Source: an uncultured Cedecea sp.
GTDB lineage: Bacteria; Pseudomonadota; Gammaproteobacteria; Enterobacterales; Enterobacteriaceae
Assembly: GCF_947498825.1 (NCBI RefSeq)
Contig: NZ_CANMLV010000025.1
Span: 1-64,000 of the forward strand
Direction: 5' to 3'
Length of the DNA stretch: 64,000 nt
Below the pieces are notes generated by a model. It did not search any database, was not told the DNA's origin, and saw only the letters and a program-made list of their open reading frames with translations. Below, piece by piece: positions 1-8,218 of this stretch. Position 1 is the first letter of the stretch; the number at the start of each line of letters is the position of its first letter. The translations under genes were made by a program, and so were the position numbers.

Positions 1-182
1 ATCGCGCCGAGGAAAATCACCCAGAAAAAACAGAACCGGGAGAGTTCGTCTGAAATCGGAAAACCGGAATGGAAGCCGTAGCGCATAATCACGTTACCGA
101 ACACCATCACCATCATGCAGACCATGCACAGCACCATCACCGCTTCAAGTGCTTTAAAAAAAAGATTAATCAGCCACTGCAT
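1..182 (-). CDS. TRAP transporter small permease, DctQ type (partial)
   Basis: Only the N-terminal 60 codons are in the window; the gene runs off the left edge. The start is ATG at 182, preceded by a good GGAGAG ribosome site. The protein begins MQWLINLFFK, then has a hydrophobic segment rich in Met, Cys and Val (about residues 10-33). After this comes SGFPISDELSRF followed by a second hydrophobic stretch, the usual DctQ layout in which the first helix pair is joined by an acidic loop. It lies 78 bases after the substrate-binding gene on the same strand, so it is the membrane partner of that binding protein. The large permease DctM is expected outside the window. Confidence 0.85.
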   Translation of the reverse strand, partial: MQWLINLFFKALEAVMVLCMVCMMVMVFGNVIMRYGFHSGFPISDELSRFCFFWVIFLGA

Positions 183-215
183 ACTCTCTCCAGGAAGATA
201 ATTCCGTCACACCGT

Positions 216-243
216 CCCTGAGATGCACGAGGGCATCTCAGGG
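216..243 (-). other. Intercistronic hairpin between dctP and dctQ
   Basis: A perfect 11-bp stem (CCCTGAGATGC / GCATCTCAGGG) with a 6-base loop fills the short spacer between the binding-protein and small-permease genes. There is no U-run, so a full terminator is unlikely. By analogy with malE-malF, such a hairpin may protect the 3' end of the binding-protein message or attenuate readthrough, giving more binding protein than permease. Confidence 0.6.
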
Positions 244-260
244 CAGGCTTACGCATCAGT

Positions 261-1295
261 TTACTTTAAGGACTGGCGCACCTTGTCACGCTCGGCGACA
301 AAGTTTTCTACAAACTCAGTACCGATGATTGTGGTGTGCTTGTCGAATACCGGCTGCACCACGGCACGGATTTTTTCCATCTCTTCAGGGGACAGGGTGC
401 TGATTTTCATGCCGTGTTTCGCCAGCTCTTCAAGGGCGTTGTCCACCTGGCTTATCTCCTGCTCACGCTGGAAGGTGCGGGTTTCTTCTGCGGCTTCTCT
501 GACGATTGCCTGCTGTTCCGGGCTCAGAGCGTCAAACCATCTTTTGGATACCACCAGCGCAACCGGGGTATAGACATGGTTAGTGGTGGTGAGGTTATTC
601 TCCACTTCGTAGACTTTGTTCTGATACATGTCCACCACCGGGTGCTCATGCCCGTCCAGCACGCCGGTTTCCAGGGCGGTAAATACCTCTGAGTACGCCA
701 GAGGAACCGGATTAATGCCCATGGCCTGGAAGCTGTCGATAGCCACCTTGGTTGGCATCACACGGATTTTCAGGCCTTTCATATCTTCCAGTGAGGTCAC
801 CGGATGCTTGTTATTGGCCAGGTCACGGAAAGCACCGCCGCTCCAGGTCAGGGGATACATGCGCATGCTATACAGGCTTTCGAGCATTTTTTGCCCGACC
901 GGGCCGTCGAGAACTTGTGCAGCTTCTTCATCACTCTGGAACAGGAACGGGAAGTCAAAGATTTGCAGCTCTTTCTGACGTCCGGCCAGCGGCGATAATG
1001 CCCCCATATAGAATTGCTGGGTGTCACTCTGGATAGCCTGCAGCATCTGCTGTTCAGAGCCGAGGGTACCGGAACTGAAAATATCGATTTTAATTTCGCC
1101 GTTACTCTTTTCTTTCACCGTATCAGCAAAGCGTTGCATGGCAACACCGCGTGGGTGGGTGTCGGTAAAGGAGTGTCCCAGGCGGGCGGGTTTAACGTCA
1201 CTGGCAGAGACTGCCATGGCCGTCATCAGCGTACTGAGTGCCAGACCGCCCGCCAGAACCCACTTGTTGATATTTTTATAATTCATTAATGACAT
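261..1295 (-). CDS. TRAP transporter periplasmic substrate-binding protein, DctP family
   Basis: 344 residues, the usual DctP length. A Sec signal peptide covers about residues 1-31 (hydrophobic core LAGGLALSTLMTAMAV, likely cut at SA/SD). The mature part has the family's conserved arginine region (GLKIRVMP, Arg178), which holds the ligand carboxylate, and the HPRG motif near residue 47. The start at 1295 has GAGG about 7 bases upstream. The protein captures a carboxylated solute, probably a sugar acid, in the periplasm and hands it to the DctQM symporter. It follows the mannonate-dehydratase-like gene by 78 bases on the same strand, so transport and catabolism are probably co-transcribed. 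The exact ligand cannot be read from sequence. Confidence 0.9.
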   Translation of the reverse strand: MSLMNYKNINKWVLAGGLALSTLMTAMAVSASDVKPARLGHSFTDTHPRGVAMQRFADTVKEKSNGEIKIDIFSSGTLGSEQQMLQAIQSDTQQFYMGALSPLAGRQKELQIFDFPFLFQSDEEAAQVLDGPVGQKMLESLYSMRMYPLTWSGGAFRDLANNKHPVTSLEDMKGLKIRVMPTKVAIDSFQAMGINPVPLAYSEVFTALETGVLDGHEHPVVDMYQNKVYEVENNLTTTNHVYTPVALVVSKRWFDALSPEQQAIVREAAEETRTFQREQEISQVDNALEELAKHGMKISTLSPEEMEKIRAVVQPVFDKHTTIIGTEFVENFVAERDKVRQSLK

Positions 1296-1373
1296 AGGTA
1301 ACCTCGGATTTAATTGAATATATTGTTCTTAAAGAAATCAGATAATAATGGGCTTGTATTTAATGCCTGAATA

Positions 1374-2633
1374 TTACGGTCTGGATGCCGTACCATCAGG
1401 TGTGCGAGCCATTGTCCAGGACGGAATTCCCCCTTCACAGGGATATTTCGCGGCCTTCGCTTCATCAATATCAATTCCGAGACCAGGTTTATCGTTCAAA
1501 TAGGCATAACCCTGGTCAATTTCCGGACAACCGGAGAAAACATCACGCAATGCATCATTCATTGGCGTGTATTCCTGAACGCCGAGATTTGGTGAACTCA
1601 TGTCCAGATGCATATTGGCGCAAACACCGACGGGTGAGATATCTCCCGGTCCATGCCAGGCTGTGCGCACGCCATTCAGTTCACTGTAAATCGCCAGTTT
1701 CTTCGCAGGCGTAATGCCGCCGATAGTACTGACATGACAACGGATATAATCGATCAGTTTATTATCGATCAAAGGCTTCCATTCATTCACATTCACAAAC
1801 AGTTCACCCATGGCGACGGGCGTTGAGGATTGCTGGCGCAGCATTTTCAGCCAGTCAATATTTTCCGGTGCAACCGGATCTTCAAGATAGAAGAGCTGAT
1901 ATTGTTCCAGCGTTTTAGCCAGATTAATCGCCGTCACGGGGGTAACGCGCTCATGCACGTCATGAATAAATTCGATACCGAAACCCAGTTTATTACGTAG
2001 ATGGTCAAATAAACGTGGAACACTTTTGGCATAGGCATCCGGATCAAAATAGATACCTGGTGTTTTACTGCGTGGTGAGCGTTTTGGCTGGATATTTTTC
2101 GCCCGTGCCAGTTGAGTGGCAATCAGTTTAAGATCCTCAGTACCCGCACCACCATACATGCCCATCTGGCAGCGAACATACTGGTAGCCCTCTTCCATTC
2201 TGGCGCGAATATTATCTTCCACTTCAATTTCATCACCACCATCGGTATGGCAGTACAGCGGAATACCATCGCGACACTTACCGCCAAGCAGGTCATAGAC
2301 CGGCATCCCGGCTAGTTTGCCTTTAATATCCCACAGCGCCATATCCACACCAGACAGCGCATTATTCATAATAGGCCCGTTACGCCAGTAACCGCTTACC
2401 GCCGCAGACTGCCAGATATCCTCAATACGCGTCGGATCTTTACCCATCAAAAATGGCGCCATATAGTCATCAATGGCACTCTTCACGGCAAAAATACGTT
2501 GGGTAAAGGTTGCGCATCCCAGACCATAGAGGCCCGGCTGGTTAGTTTCGACCTTTACAACGGCCAGATCGATCCCACCAGGTGCTGTCAGAATCGTTTT
2601 TACATTGGTAATTTTCAGGTTACTCACTCGCAT
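1374..2633 (-). CDS. Enolase-superfamily sugar-acid dehydratase, D-mannonate dehydratase/RspA-like
   Basis: 419 residues with the two-part enolase-superfamily fold: N-terminal capping domain (about 1-130) and C-terminal barrel. Visible active-site elements are Asp225 and His227 in HDVHERV, Glu251 in YLEDPV, Glu277 in MGELF, and His327 in AWHGPGD, matching the ManD/RspA subgroup. Arg154 and Tyr160 fall where ManD uses an Arg/Tyr pair. It likely dehydrates a hexonate (D-mannonate or D-gluconate) to 2-keto-3-deoxygluconate; some family members have very low activity, so the substrate is open. It is the first gene of a run leading into dctP and dctQ. The ATG at 2633 lies almost on top of GAGG; the GTG two codons later (2627) has better spacing and may be the real start. 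Confidence 0.85.
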   Translation of the reverse strand: MRVSNLKITNVKTILTAPGGIDLAVVKVETNQPGLYGLGCATFTQRIFAVKSAIDDYMAPFLMGKDPTRIEDIWQSAAVSGYWRNGPIMNNALSGVDMALWDIKGKLAGMPVYDLLGGKCRDGIPLYCHTDGGDEIEVEDNIRARMEEGYQYVRCQMGMYGGAGTEDLKLIATQLARAKNIQPKRSPRSKTPGIYFDPDAYAKSVPRLFDHLRNKLGFGIEFIHDVHERVTPVTAINLAKTLEQYQLFYLEDPVAPENIDWLKMLRQQSSTPVAMGELFVNVNEWKPLIDNKLIDYIRCHVSTIGGITPAKKLAIYSELNGVRTAWHGPGDISPVGVCANMHLDMSSPNLGVQEYTPMNDALRDVFSGCPEIDQGYAYLNDKPGLGIDIDEAKAAKYPCEGGIPSWTMARTPDGTASRP

Positions 2634-2666
2634 TCCTCAGTTCAGCAAATTGGCTGCACATCACAT

Positions 2667-2690
2667 TTGTTGTAAATAAAACCACAACAA
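2667..2690. repeat. Inverted repeat upstream of the dehydratase gene
   Basis: TTGTTGT and ACAACAA are separated by 10 bases, 34-57 bases before the dehydratase start, where it would lie in the 5' untranslated leader or near the promoter. The half-site TTGT resembles half of the motif at 2926-2936. It could be a second regulator site. Confidence 0.4.
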
Positions 2691-2925
2691 CACGTAAGTC
2701 GTCCTACATATTCACGCTTTTATATCACGCTTATTCAGGAGAGGAATGTTAAATATTCTATTCTGTGACATGGATCAACAGAATAAACGATGACCAATTA
2801 AATGGATGTAAATCATAGGTATACAGTTAAATCGAAGAATAAATACAATTTTTCATTATCATAAATGTTAAATTATCAGTATGAAATTTCCTTTTGTTAT
2901 GTATAAAAACCAAAAAAGCAAACTT

Positions 2926-2936
2926 GTTGTCATACA
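2926..2936. promoter_or_regulatory. Putative GntR-family operator (GTTGTCATACA)
   Basis: The same 11 bases, in reverse complement, occur at 22295-22305 upstream of the idnO-like gene, and 10 of the 11 recur at 22501-22510. The core TGT-N3-ACA fits the pattern known for FadR-subgroup GntR regulators (TNGT-N3-ACNA). The GntR-family protein next door is the likely binder. Confidence 0.5.
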
Positions 2937-3107
2937 GATTATGCAAAAAGAAAAATACATGATAACTTTCTGGCCTGAACAATCACGTACTGACAGCAAA
3001 GGTGCTCCAGGTCACATCCGGAACTCAGGTATACTCGTCCCGGCGAACATTTTATTGCCTTAAATGCTATATTTTGTGGCGTTTCATCACCTACACGGAT
3101 ACCTAAA

Positions 3108-3854
3108 TTGAGTATAAAATCCATTCAAAAACAAAATGTCGTCAATGAAGTTTATGAGCAGATAAGCGCAAAATTGCTTGATGGCAGTTGGATGCCCGGC
3201 AATCGCCTGCCCTCTGAAGCTGAACTGACCGTTTCGTTTAATGTCAGCAGGGTCAGTGTGCGCAGTGCCGTTCAGCGCTTTCGCGATTTGGGTATTGTGG
3301 TCACTCGTCAAGGTAGCGGCAGCTACGTCAGCGACCACTTTACTCCTCAGATGTTGAGCAAAAATCCTCGCCCGGTAATGCATCTCAGCCGTGAAGAGTT
3401 CCACGATATGATGATCTTCCGCCAGACCGTGGAGTTTAAATGCGTTGAACTCGCCGTTATTCATGCCACCGAAGAGGATATTCTCCAGCTTGAGCAGGCA
3501 TTGAATAATATGCTTATCAATAAAGGCGACTATAAAAAATACTCAGAGGCCGATTACGAATTCCACCTGGCGATCGTCCGGGCATCGCACAATAGCGTAT
3601 TTTATAACGTGATGAACTCGATTAAAGATATCTATTATTATTATCTGGAAGAGCTCAATCGCGCCCTGGGTATTACGCTTGAAAGCGTGGAAGCCCATAT
3701 CAAGGTTTACCGGTCAATTAAAGAACGCGATGCCAGTGCCGCAGTGAAAGTCCTCAATGAGGCGATGTCGGAAAATGTCACGGCGATTGAAAAAATCAAG
3801 TCTGAAGCCGGTATTCCGTCTGATACAAAAGAGACAAAAAAAGCACGGCAATAG
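3108..3854 (+). CDS. GntR-family (FadR/FCD subgroup) transcriptional regulator, copy 1
   Basis: 248 residues: N-terminal winged helix-turn-helix (about 8-75, with LPSEAEL, VSRVSVRSAVQRF and TRQGSGSYV) and a C-terminal all-helical FCD effector domain (about 90-225). The FCD metal-site residues are probably Asp/His in ADYEFHLAI and the later His of EAHIKVY. The start is TTG at 3108; no in-frame ATG fits, and a weak GGAT lies 7 bases upstream. It is divergent from the dehydratase-TRAP genes. It is strikingly similar over its whole length to the regulator at 22588-23313, sharing runs such as LEELNRALGITLESV. It probably represses sugar-acid uptake and catabolism until the inducer binds. Confidence 0.88.
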   Translation: MSIKSIQKQNVVNEVYEQISAKLLDGSWMPGNRLPSEAELTVSFNVSRVSVRSAVQRFRDLGIVVTRQGSGSYVSDHFTPQMLSKNPRPVMHLSREEFHDMMIFRQTVEFKCVELAVIHATEEDILQLEQALNNMLINKGDYKKYSEADYEFHLAIVRASHNSVFYNVMNSIKDIYYYYLEELNRALGITLESVEAHIKVYRSIKERDASAAVKVLNEAMSENVTAIEKIKSEAGIPSDTKETKKARQ

Positions 3855-4271
3855 GCTGGGAGTGACAGCCGAAATCTACTGCTTGCCTGCCCCTTTCTCT
3901 TGATATCTTACTGGTGATATCTATTTCAGCTTAAGCTGCCTGTACGGCAGTGAATCTAACCTTTTATCTATTCAGAATGTTTTTTATGTTCCTGGCTACA
4001 CTGGCAGAGCTGTTTAATTTCATGATCTGATAATAAAAATAAGCCAACTGAAGAATAAACCAAGGTCTGGTGAATAAAGGCAGTCCCTGTCCCGGATTCA
4101 ATATAAAATTGGCAGGTTAAAATCTGAAAAGGTAGTGCGATTCGGCGCGGCAAGCCTGTCGATGATGCTATTTAGTATTCTGAGGGTGACAGCCTTTCCT
4201 CTGCTGAAAAACCTCCTCTTTTAGCCCAGAGGCCTGGAAACAGGCCTCGTGGTAAAAACAGAGATAACGCG
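3855..4271. other. Intergenic region between GntR gene 1 and azlD
   Basis: 417 bases. The regulator and azlD converge on it. It holds a strong GC-rich hairpin at 4229-4248. A 61-codon leftward frame (3968-4153) has no recognisable ribosome site or family and is not called. No further feature is seen. Confidence 0.5.
4229..4248 (-). terminator. Hairpin after azlD
   Basis: GAGGCCTG-GAAA-CAGGCCTC is a perfect 8-bp stem closed by a stable GNRA-type tetraloop, 24-43 bases past the azlD stop. The following U-run is poor, so termination strength is uncertain. Confidence 0.45.
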
Positions 4272-4592
4272 CTATATCAGTAAATAGCTCAGCCCAGAAA
4301 ACGCCGCCATACCGACAATTATTGTGGCGAACAGGCTGCGCGTCACGATACCTGCCAGTATCGCAGCAATCGCTGCCAGCAGTGAAATACTGAAACCGTC
4401 GCTGGTCAAAGCCGGTTTACCAAGCAGTTCAGCACAGACAATCGCCGCCATCATTGCCGCAGGAATAAAACTCAGCCACTGCTGCAACCCTGGAGCCAGG
4501 CGAAATCGGGATAGTAATAAAACAGGAACCGTCCGCATCAAGCCGGTAACCAGCGCCGAAAGCAGGATCGCGAGGAGAATATTTCTTTCCAT
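4272..4592 (-). CDS. azlD: AzlD-family branched-chain amino acid exporter small subunit
   Basis: 106 residues, almost wholly hydrophobic, with four predicted membrane segments (about 3-22, 36-55, 64-84, 86-104), the size and layout of AzlD/YgaH proteins. It begins one base after the azlC stop, so translation is probably coupled. AzlC and AzlD together form an inner-membrane exporter for branched-chain amino acids or their analogues. Family assignment is sound; the substrate is inferred from the family. Confidence 0.85.
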   Translation of the reverse strand: MERNILLAILLSALVTGLMRTVPVLLLSRFRLAPGLQQWLSFIPAAMMAAIVCAELLGKPALTSDGFSISLLAAIAAILAGIVTRSLFATIIVGMAAFSGLSYLLI

Positions 4593-4593
4593 C

Positions 4594-5331
4594 TCAGGCT
4601 TCCTTTTTACCCGATAGCTTTAAACCCAGAGTCGCCAGACTTGCTGCAATCGATGCCGCGACCATCACTACGATACTCATATCAGTTTTACCAGCCATTA
4701 CTAAAGTTATTAATACCGCGATGATAATACTTAACGTTTCCAGAATCTTACGCTTACTGGCATACCACATAGCCAGCACCAGACCAATAAACATGGATAC
4801 CAGACTAAAACTCAGTCCCTCCATTAAAGATGCAGGTAGCGATGACGCCAGCTCTGCGCCAATCACACAGGCCAGGATCCAGTTAAGCCATGCAGTCAGG
4901 TTAAGTCCGGACATCCAGGCCCAGGAGATGGCCCCTCGCTCACTCCCGAGCTGTGCGGCAACCGCGAAGGTTTCATCACTCAGTAGCAGTCCACTAAGTA
5001 TTTTTTGCCGTGACGAATAATCCCGAAAAAAGAGGCTGATCGCCGAACTCATTAACAGATAACGCAGATTCACCAGCAGTACGCTCAGTACTACCGAGGC
5101 AACCTCAGCGCCGGCCGCCCACAATGAATAAAACATTAACTGTGCTGAACCGGCATATAACACTCCGGCCAGTAGCGCCGTTTCCAGGGTACTGAATCCG
5201 GATAACGTACCAATCGCGCCCGCGGCAAAACCAATGCTCCAGTAGCCTGGAATGGTGGGTAAACAGGCTATCACTCCTGCTTTGAATTCCGTCCGGCCCT
5301 TGGTATCCGGTAGACTTTTTGTTATCAACAT
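4594..5331 (-). CDS. azlC: AzlC-family branched-chain amino acid permease
   Basis: About 245 residues with the AzlC signature region (GYWSIGFAAGAIG near residue 30 and ALLAGVLYAGSAQLMF) and seven or so membrane segments. An upstream in-frame TTG (5334) is adjacent; ATG at 5331 is taken as the start. It is the first gene of the azlCD pair and is divergent from an AraC-type regulator 112 bases away, an arrangement common for this exporter. It would pump branched-chain amino acids outward under regulator control. Confidence 0.88.
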   Translation of the reverse strand: MLITKSLPDTKGRTEFKAGVIACLPTIPGYWSIGFAAGAIGTLSGFSTLETALLAGVLYAGSAQLMFYSLWAAGAEVASVVLSVLLVNLRYLLMSSAISLFFRDYSSRQKILSGLLLSDETFAVAAQLGSERGAISWAWMSGLNLTAWLNWILACVIGAELASSLPASLMEGLSFSLVSMFIGLVLAMWYASKRKILETLSIIIAVLITLVMAGKTDMSIVVMVAASIAASLATLGLKLSGKKEA

Positions 5332-5443
5332 CAAATAATCTCACTCTGGGTTACTGAGTGGTAATATTAAGAAATTGTCAAAAGTGCGATAGTAAAATCC
5401 TGCGCATTGGTGAAAATATTGATGATGAAAGGATGTCAGTTTG

Positions 5444-6277
5444 ATGAAGAAAATGCGGGATGAAATTAACCTCTGGCATGACAGTAAACTGTATGGCGGG
5501 ATGGAGATCCTGCGCGCCTCCTGTTATGACCACAGTTATCCTGCACATTTTCATGATGAGTATGTGATTGCAGCCTTTGCGCGTGGTTCCCAGCGGACCC
5601 GGATTTGCCGCGAGCGTGGTGTGGCTTCCGCAGGTACGGTCATGGTGATAATGCCGGGTGAAGTTCATACCGGTGAAGCCGTACAACGTGACGAAGGCTG
5701 GGATTACTGTGCCTTTTATCCGTCAGCCGCACTGATTAACGAAGTCGCTGAAACAGCAATTGGCGGCCGGGGTGAGGTCAACTTTGGCGGCGAAGGTATG
5801 CGCTACGATCCGCTAATGGCCAAAAAAATGTTACAGGCTTCGGCCCTGCTTGACGCAAACAGTGACCCACTGGAAAAAGAGTGTCTGATGTATCAGGTAC
5901 TGAATATGCTGGTTGGTCGTTATGGTGAACGCAACCAGCCGGGTGCGGTAAAAAAAACGCTCAGAGCGGATATTCGTCGGGCAACTGAATTTTTACATTG
6001 TGCCTACCAGCAACCCCTGGCTATCAAAGATATTGCCGAGGTCGCGGGTCTGAGTGAGTTCTATTTTATGCGAACGTTTCAGTCTCAGACCGGTTTATCG
6101 GTTCATCAGTATCTGACCCAGCTACGCCTGGTAAGAGCCAAAAGGTTACTGGCCAGAGGCGCAGATGCAGCCCAGGTCGCGACCGACGTTGGTTTTTACG
6201 ATCAAAGCCATTTAATTAAATACTTTCGCCTGCACTTTGGTACCACACCGGGAGTCTTTGCGGCAGCATCAGTCTGA
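5444..6277 (+). CDS. AraC-family transcriptional regulator, probable regulator of azlCD
   Basis: About 277 residues. The N-terminal half is a cupin-type ligand domain (HSYPAHFHDEYVI, then PGEVHTGEA near residue 70). The C-terminal 100 residues carry two helix-turn-helix units, with IAEVAGLSEFYFMRTF and VATDVGFYDQSHLIKYF. The start is ATG at 5444 rather than the TTG at 5441, with AAAGGA about 10 bases upstream. Divergent placement from azlC suggests it activates the exporter when amino acids accumulate. The effector is inferred, not seen. Confidence 0.87.
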   Translation: MKKMRDEINLWHDSKLYGGMEILRASCYDHSYPAHFHDEYVIAAFARGSQRTRICRERGVASAGTVMVIMPGEVHTGEAVQRDEGWDYCAFYPSAALINEVAETAIGGRGEVNFGGEGMRYDPLMAKKMLQASALLDANSDPLEKECLMYQVLNMLVGRYGERNQPGAVKKTLRADIRRATEFLHCAYQQPLAIKDIAEVAGLSEFYFMRTFQSQTGLSVHQYLTQLRLVRAKRLLARGADAAQVATDVGFYDQSHLIKYFRLHFGTTPGVFAAASV

Positions 6278-6364
6278 AGACTAACCCTGCTAATCAAACC
6301 GTGCATTTATATGGATATCAACCATACCAAGTACCGGTTCTGAAAGTTGAGCGTCAGCAAACTT

Positions 6365-6378
6365 CAGCGCTAGCGCTG
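6365..6378. repeat. 14-base perfect palindrome
   Basis: CAGCGCTAGCGCTG lies in the 172-base space where the AraC-type gene and the SemiSWEET gene converge. It has no loop and no U-run, so it is a poor terminator candidate. Its role is unknown. Confidence 0.35.
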
Positions 6379-6449
6379 TGCTGTCCGGAATAATCACCTT
6401 GATATCCTTCTCCATTAATCAAGAGTAAGAGGCTTCCCTGCCGGACGTT

Positions 6450-6704
6450 CTATCCCAGGCGATACTTCATCACCAAAACTGGCAAAGCAAAAAGCAGTGT
6501 GAGGAAGTTTGCCGCACTTATCGCCAGATCCTCAATTAACAAGCCATAGCAAAACCACAACATCAAGCCGCAGACAAACATGGCGTACATCAGACCAGAA
6601 ATCCCCTGAGTATTACGGGTTTTTATCACCTTAACCGCCTGTGGTAAAAATGATAATGTCGTTAAACTTGCTGCGACATAACCAATGGCAGAGATCCACT
6701 CCAT
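6450..6704 (-). CDS. SemiSWEET-family sugar transporter (PQ-loop protein)
   Basis: 84 residues forming one triple-helix bundle: segments at about 5-24, 40-59 and 63-80. The conserved PQ pair is in SFLPQAVKVIKTRNTQGIS, the SemiSWEET hallmark. AAGG sits 7 bases before ATG 6704. It begins two bases after the melB stop, so it is co-translated with the melibiose permease. SemiSWEETs dimerise and move mono- or disaccharides by facilitated diffusion. Here it may release glucose or galactose freed by MelA or give a second route for melibiose. The usual E. coli mel operon lacks this gene. Confidence 0.85.
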   Translation of the reverse strand: MEWISAIGYVAASLTTLSFLPQAVKVIKTRNTQGISGLMYAMFVCGLMLWFCYGLLIEDLAISAANFLTLLFALPVLVMKYRLG

Positions 6705-6706
6705 AT

Positions 6707-8134
6707 TTACGCCTTGAGTTCAGGATTGCCTTTGATATGAAGACTCACCGGCTTCAGTGCTGCCGGGATCTCACGTTTACGGTATTTATCTAACAGATGG
6801 ATCTGCACTTTTCTTAGCATATCGCCGTTCAGCTTATAGAGTCGGAAATACAGGAATAACGTGATAAGAAAGAAAAATGCCGGTAAGCCAATCATCAGAA
6901 ATTCCATGCCGAGAATGGTGCTGGCATGTTGTTCAATATTCGGCACATAGCCTATCAAGCCAAGTACCAGGGCAATGAAAAAGGCCGCAAATGCCGATCC
7001 CCCTTTCACCACCATGGTTTGCACCGAGAACGCGATACTTTCACAGCGAACGTTAAGCTTGTACTCACCGTAATCGACCGTGTCAGCCACCATAATCACC
7101 TGCAATACCCAGAACAGTGCAGTGCCGATATTCAGTAAGATCCCTGCCAGAGAAATCAACCAAATACTGTTCCACCCTGAGAGGGCTATCCATAGCAATA
7201 CTCCGCCGCCAAGGATCGGCAGTATTGATGCTCCAGCCCACAGTACCCGGCGCGATAAGGTTTTTACCAGCCGGGTAAAAAATACCAGGGTCAGCAAATT
7301 GGCGGCACCCGCATAAGACATGTAATACGGGAACAGGTCAGCATTACCAATAACATAAGTGAAGTAATAAATGGCAAAACCGGAAATGATATTCGAGGCA
7401 ATATTGTAAGCCAGTGCCATGCCGAGCAGGCAAGAGAGCTGATCGTTTTTATAGATCAGGGCCACAATCGCTTTTAACCCCAGCTTACTGCTGTCGGCAG
7501 TTGCGTCACTGTCAGACGAATAGACTTCTTTAACGTTACGCAAAGTGATGATAGTCGAGGCCACGAAGAAAGCGATCAGCACCAGGGTAAACATCTGGAA
7601 GCCGAATCCTCTGTCTTCCCCCCCGACATAGTGGACAAAGGGCAAAGTGACACCAGCCGTGACAAACCCGGCAAGGCTTGCAAAAAAGCGAGGAAAAGGC
7701 ACCAGTTGTTCCCGCTCACGTTTATCTAGCGTAATCGTCGGCACCATCGACCAAAAGGGGATATCCATCAAAGTGTAAGTCATGCCCCAGAGGATATAGG
7801 TGATACAAACGAATACCACTTGAGTAGTGCCTTCAAACAGATGGGCACTGAACAGCAAAAAAAGGACGATGGAGTTGGTAATCGTTCCAATCAGTATCCA
7901 GGGTTTAAATTTTCCCCAGCGCGAACGGGTTGCGTTGACTATCCAGCCCATGACTGGGTCGTTTATCGCATCCCAGATCCGTGCTGCCAGGAAGAGGCCA
8001 CCGACCAGACCAACGGATAATCCGACAATATCGGTGTAGTAATACATCAAATACATGTATACGATACCAATCGCAAAATCTTTACCAAATGCCCCAAATC
8101 CATAACTGAGTTTTGTTGTAATTGATATGCTCAT
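6707..8134 (-). CDS. melB: Melibiose:cation symporter MelB
   Basis: 475 residues, GPH/MFS type with twelve membrane helices, closely matching E. coli MelB through almost its whole length (for example [40 protein letters not shown]). The cation-site acidic residues fall in IWDAINDP. The C-terminal tail [12 protein letters not shown] is also MelB-like. It imports melibiose with Na+, Li+ or H+ across the inner membrane. It follows melA by 84 bases and precedes the SemiSWEET gene by two bases. No strong ribosome site is seen before ATG 8134. Confidence 0.95.
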   Translation of the reverse strand: MSISITTKLSYGFGAFGKDFAIGIVYMYLMYYYTDIVGLSVGLVGGLFLAARIWDAINDPVMGWIVNATRSRWGKFKPWILIGTITNSIVLFLLFSAHLFEGTTQVVFVCITYILWGMTYTLMDIPFWSMVPTITLDKREREQLVPFPRFFASLAGFVTAGVTLPFVHYVGGEDRGFGFQMFTLVLIAFFVASTIITLRNVKEVYSSDSDATADSSKLGLKAIVALIYKNDQLSCLLGMALAYNIASNIISGFAIYYFTYVIGNADLFPYYMSYAGAANLLTLVFFTRLVKTLSRRVLWAGASILPILGGGVLLWIALSGWNSIWLISLAGILLNIGTALFWVLQVIMVADTVDYGEYKLNVRCESIAFSVQTMVVKGGSAFAAFFIALVLGLIGYVPNIEQHASTILGMEFLMIGLPAFFFLITLFLYFRLYKLNGDMLRKVQIHLLDKYRKREIPAALKPVSLHIKGNPELKA

Positions 8135-8218
8135 ATAGGGTACCGGGTCGCTGTTACCAGCGCCCTCCTTCTGTTATTAGGTCTATCCAGAGCCGAGTAA
8201 TCTACCCGGCGTTGGTCA

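Larger units (their letters stand above)
2634..3107. promoter_or_regulatory. Divergent control region between the dehydratase/TRAP genes and GntR gene 1
   Basis: 474 bases, AT-rich, without a credible gene. It holds an inverted repeat near the dehydratase start (2667-2690) and the putative GntR operator at 2926-2936. The small reading frames here have no ribosome site and look random. Both the leftward dehydratase-dctPQ transcript and the rightward regulator transcript must start here. Confidence 0.6.

Noticed and set aside
3968-4153. 61-codon leftward ORF between GntR gene 1 and azlD
   Set aside because: No ribosome site and no recognisable family; composition gives no clear support.
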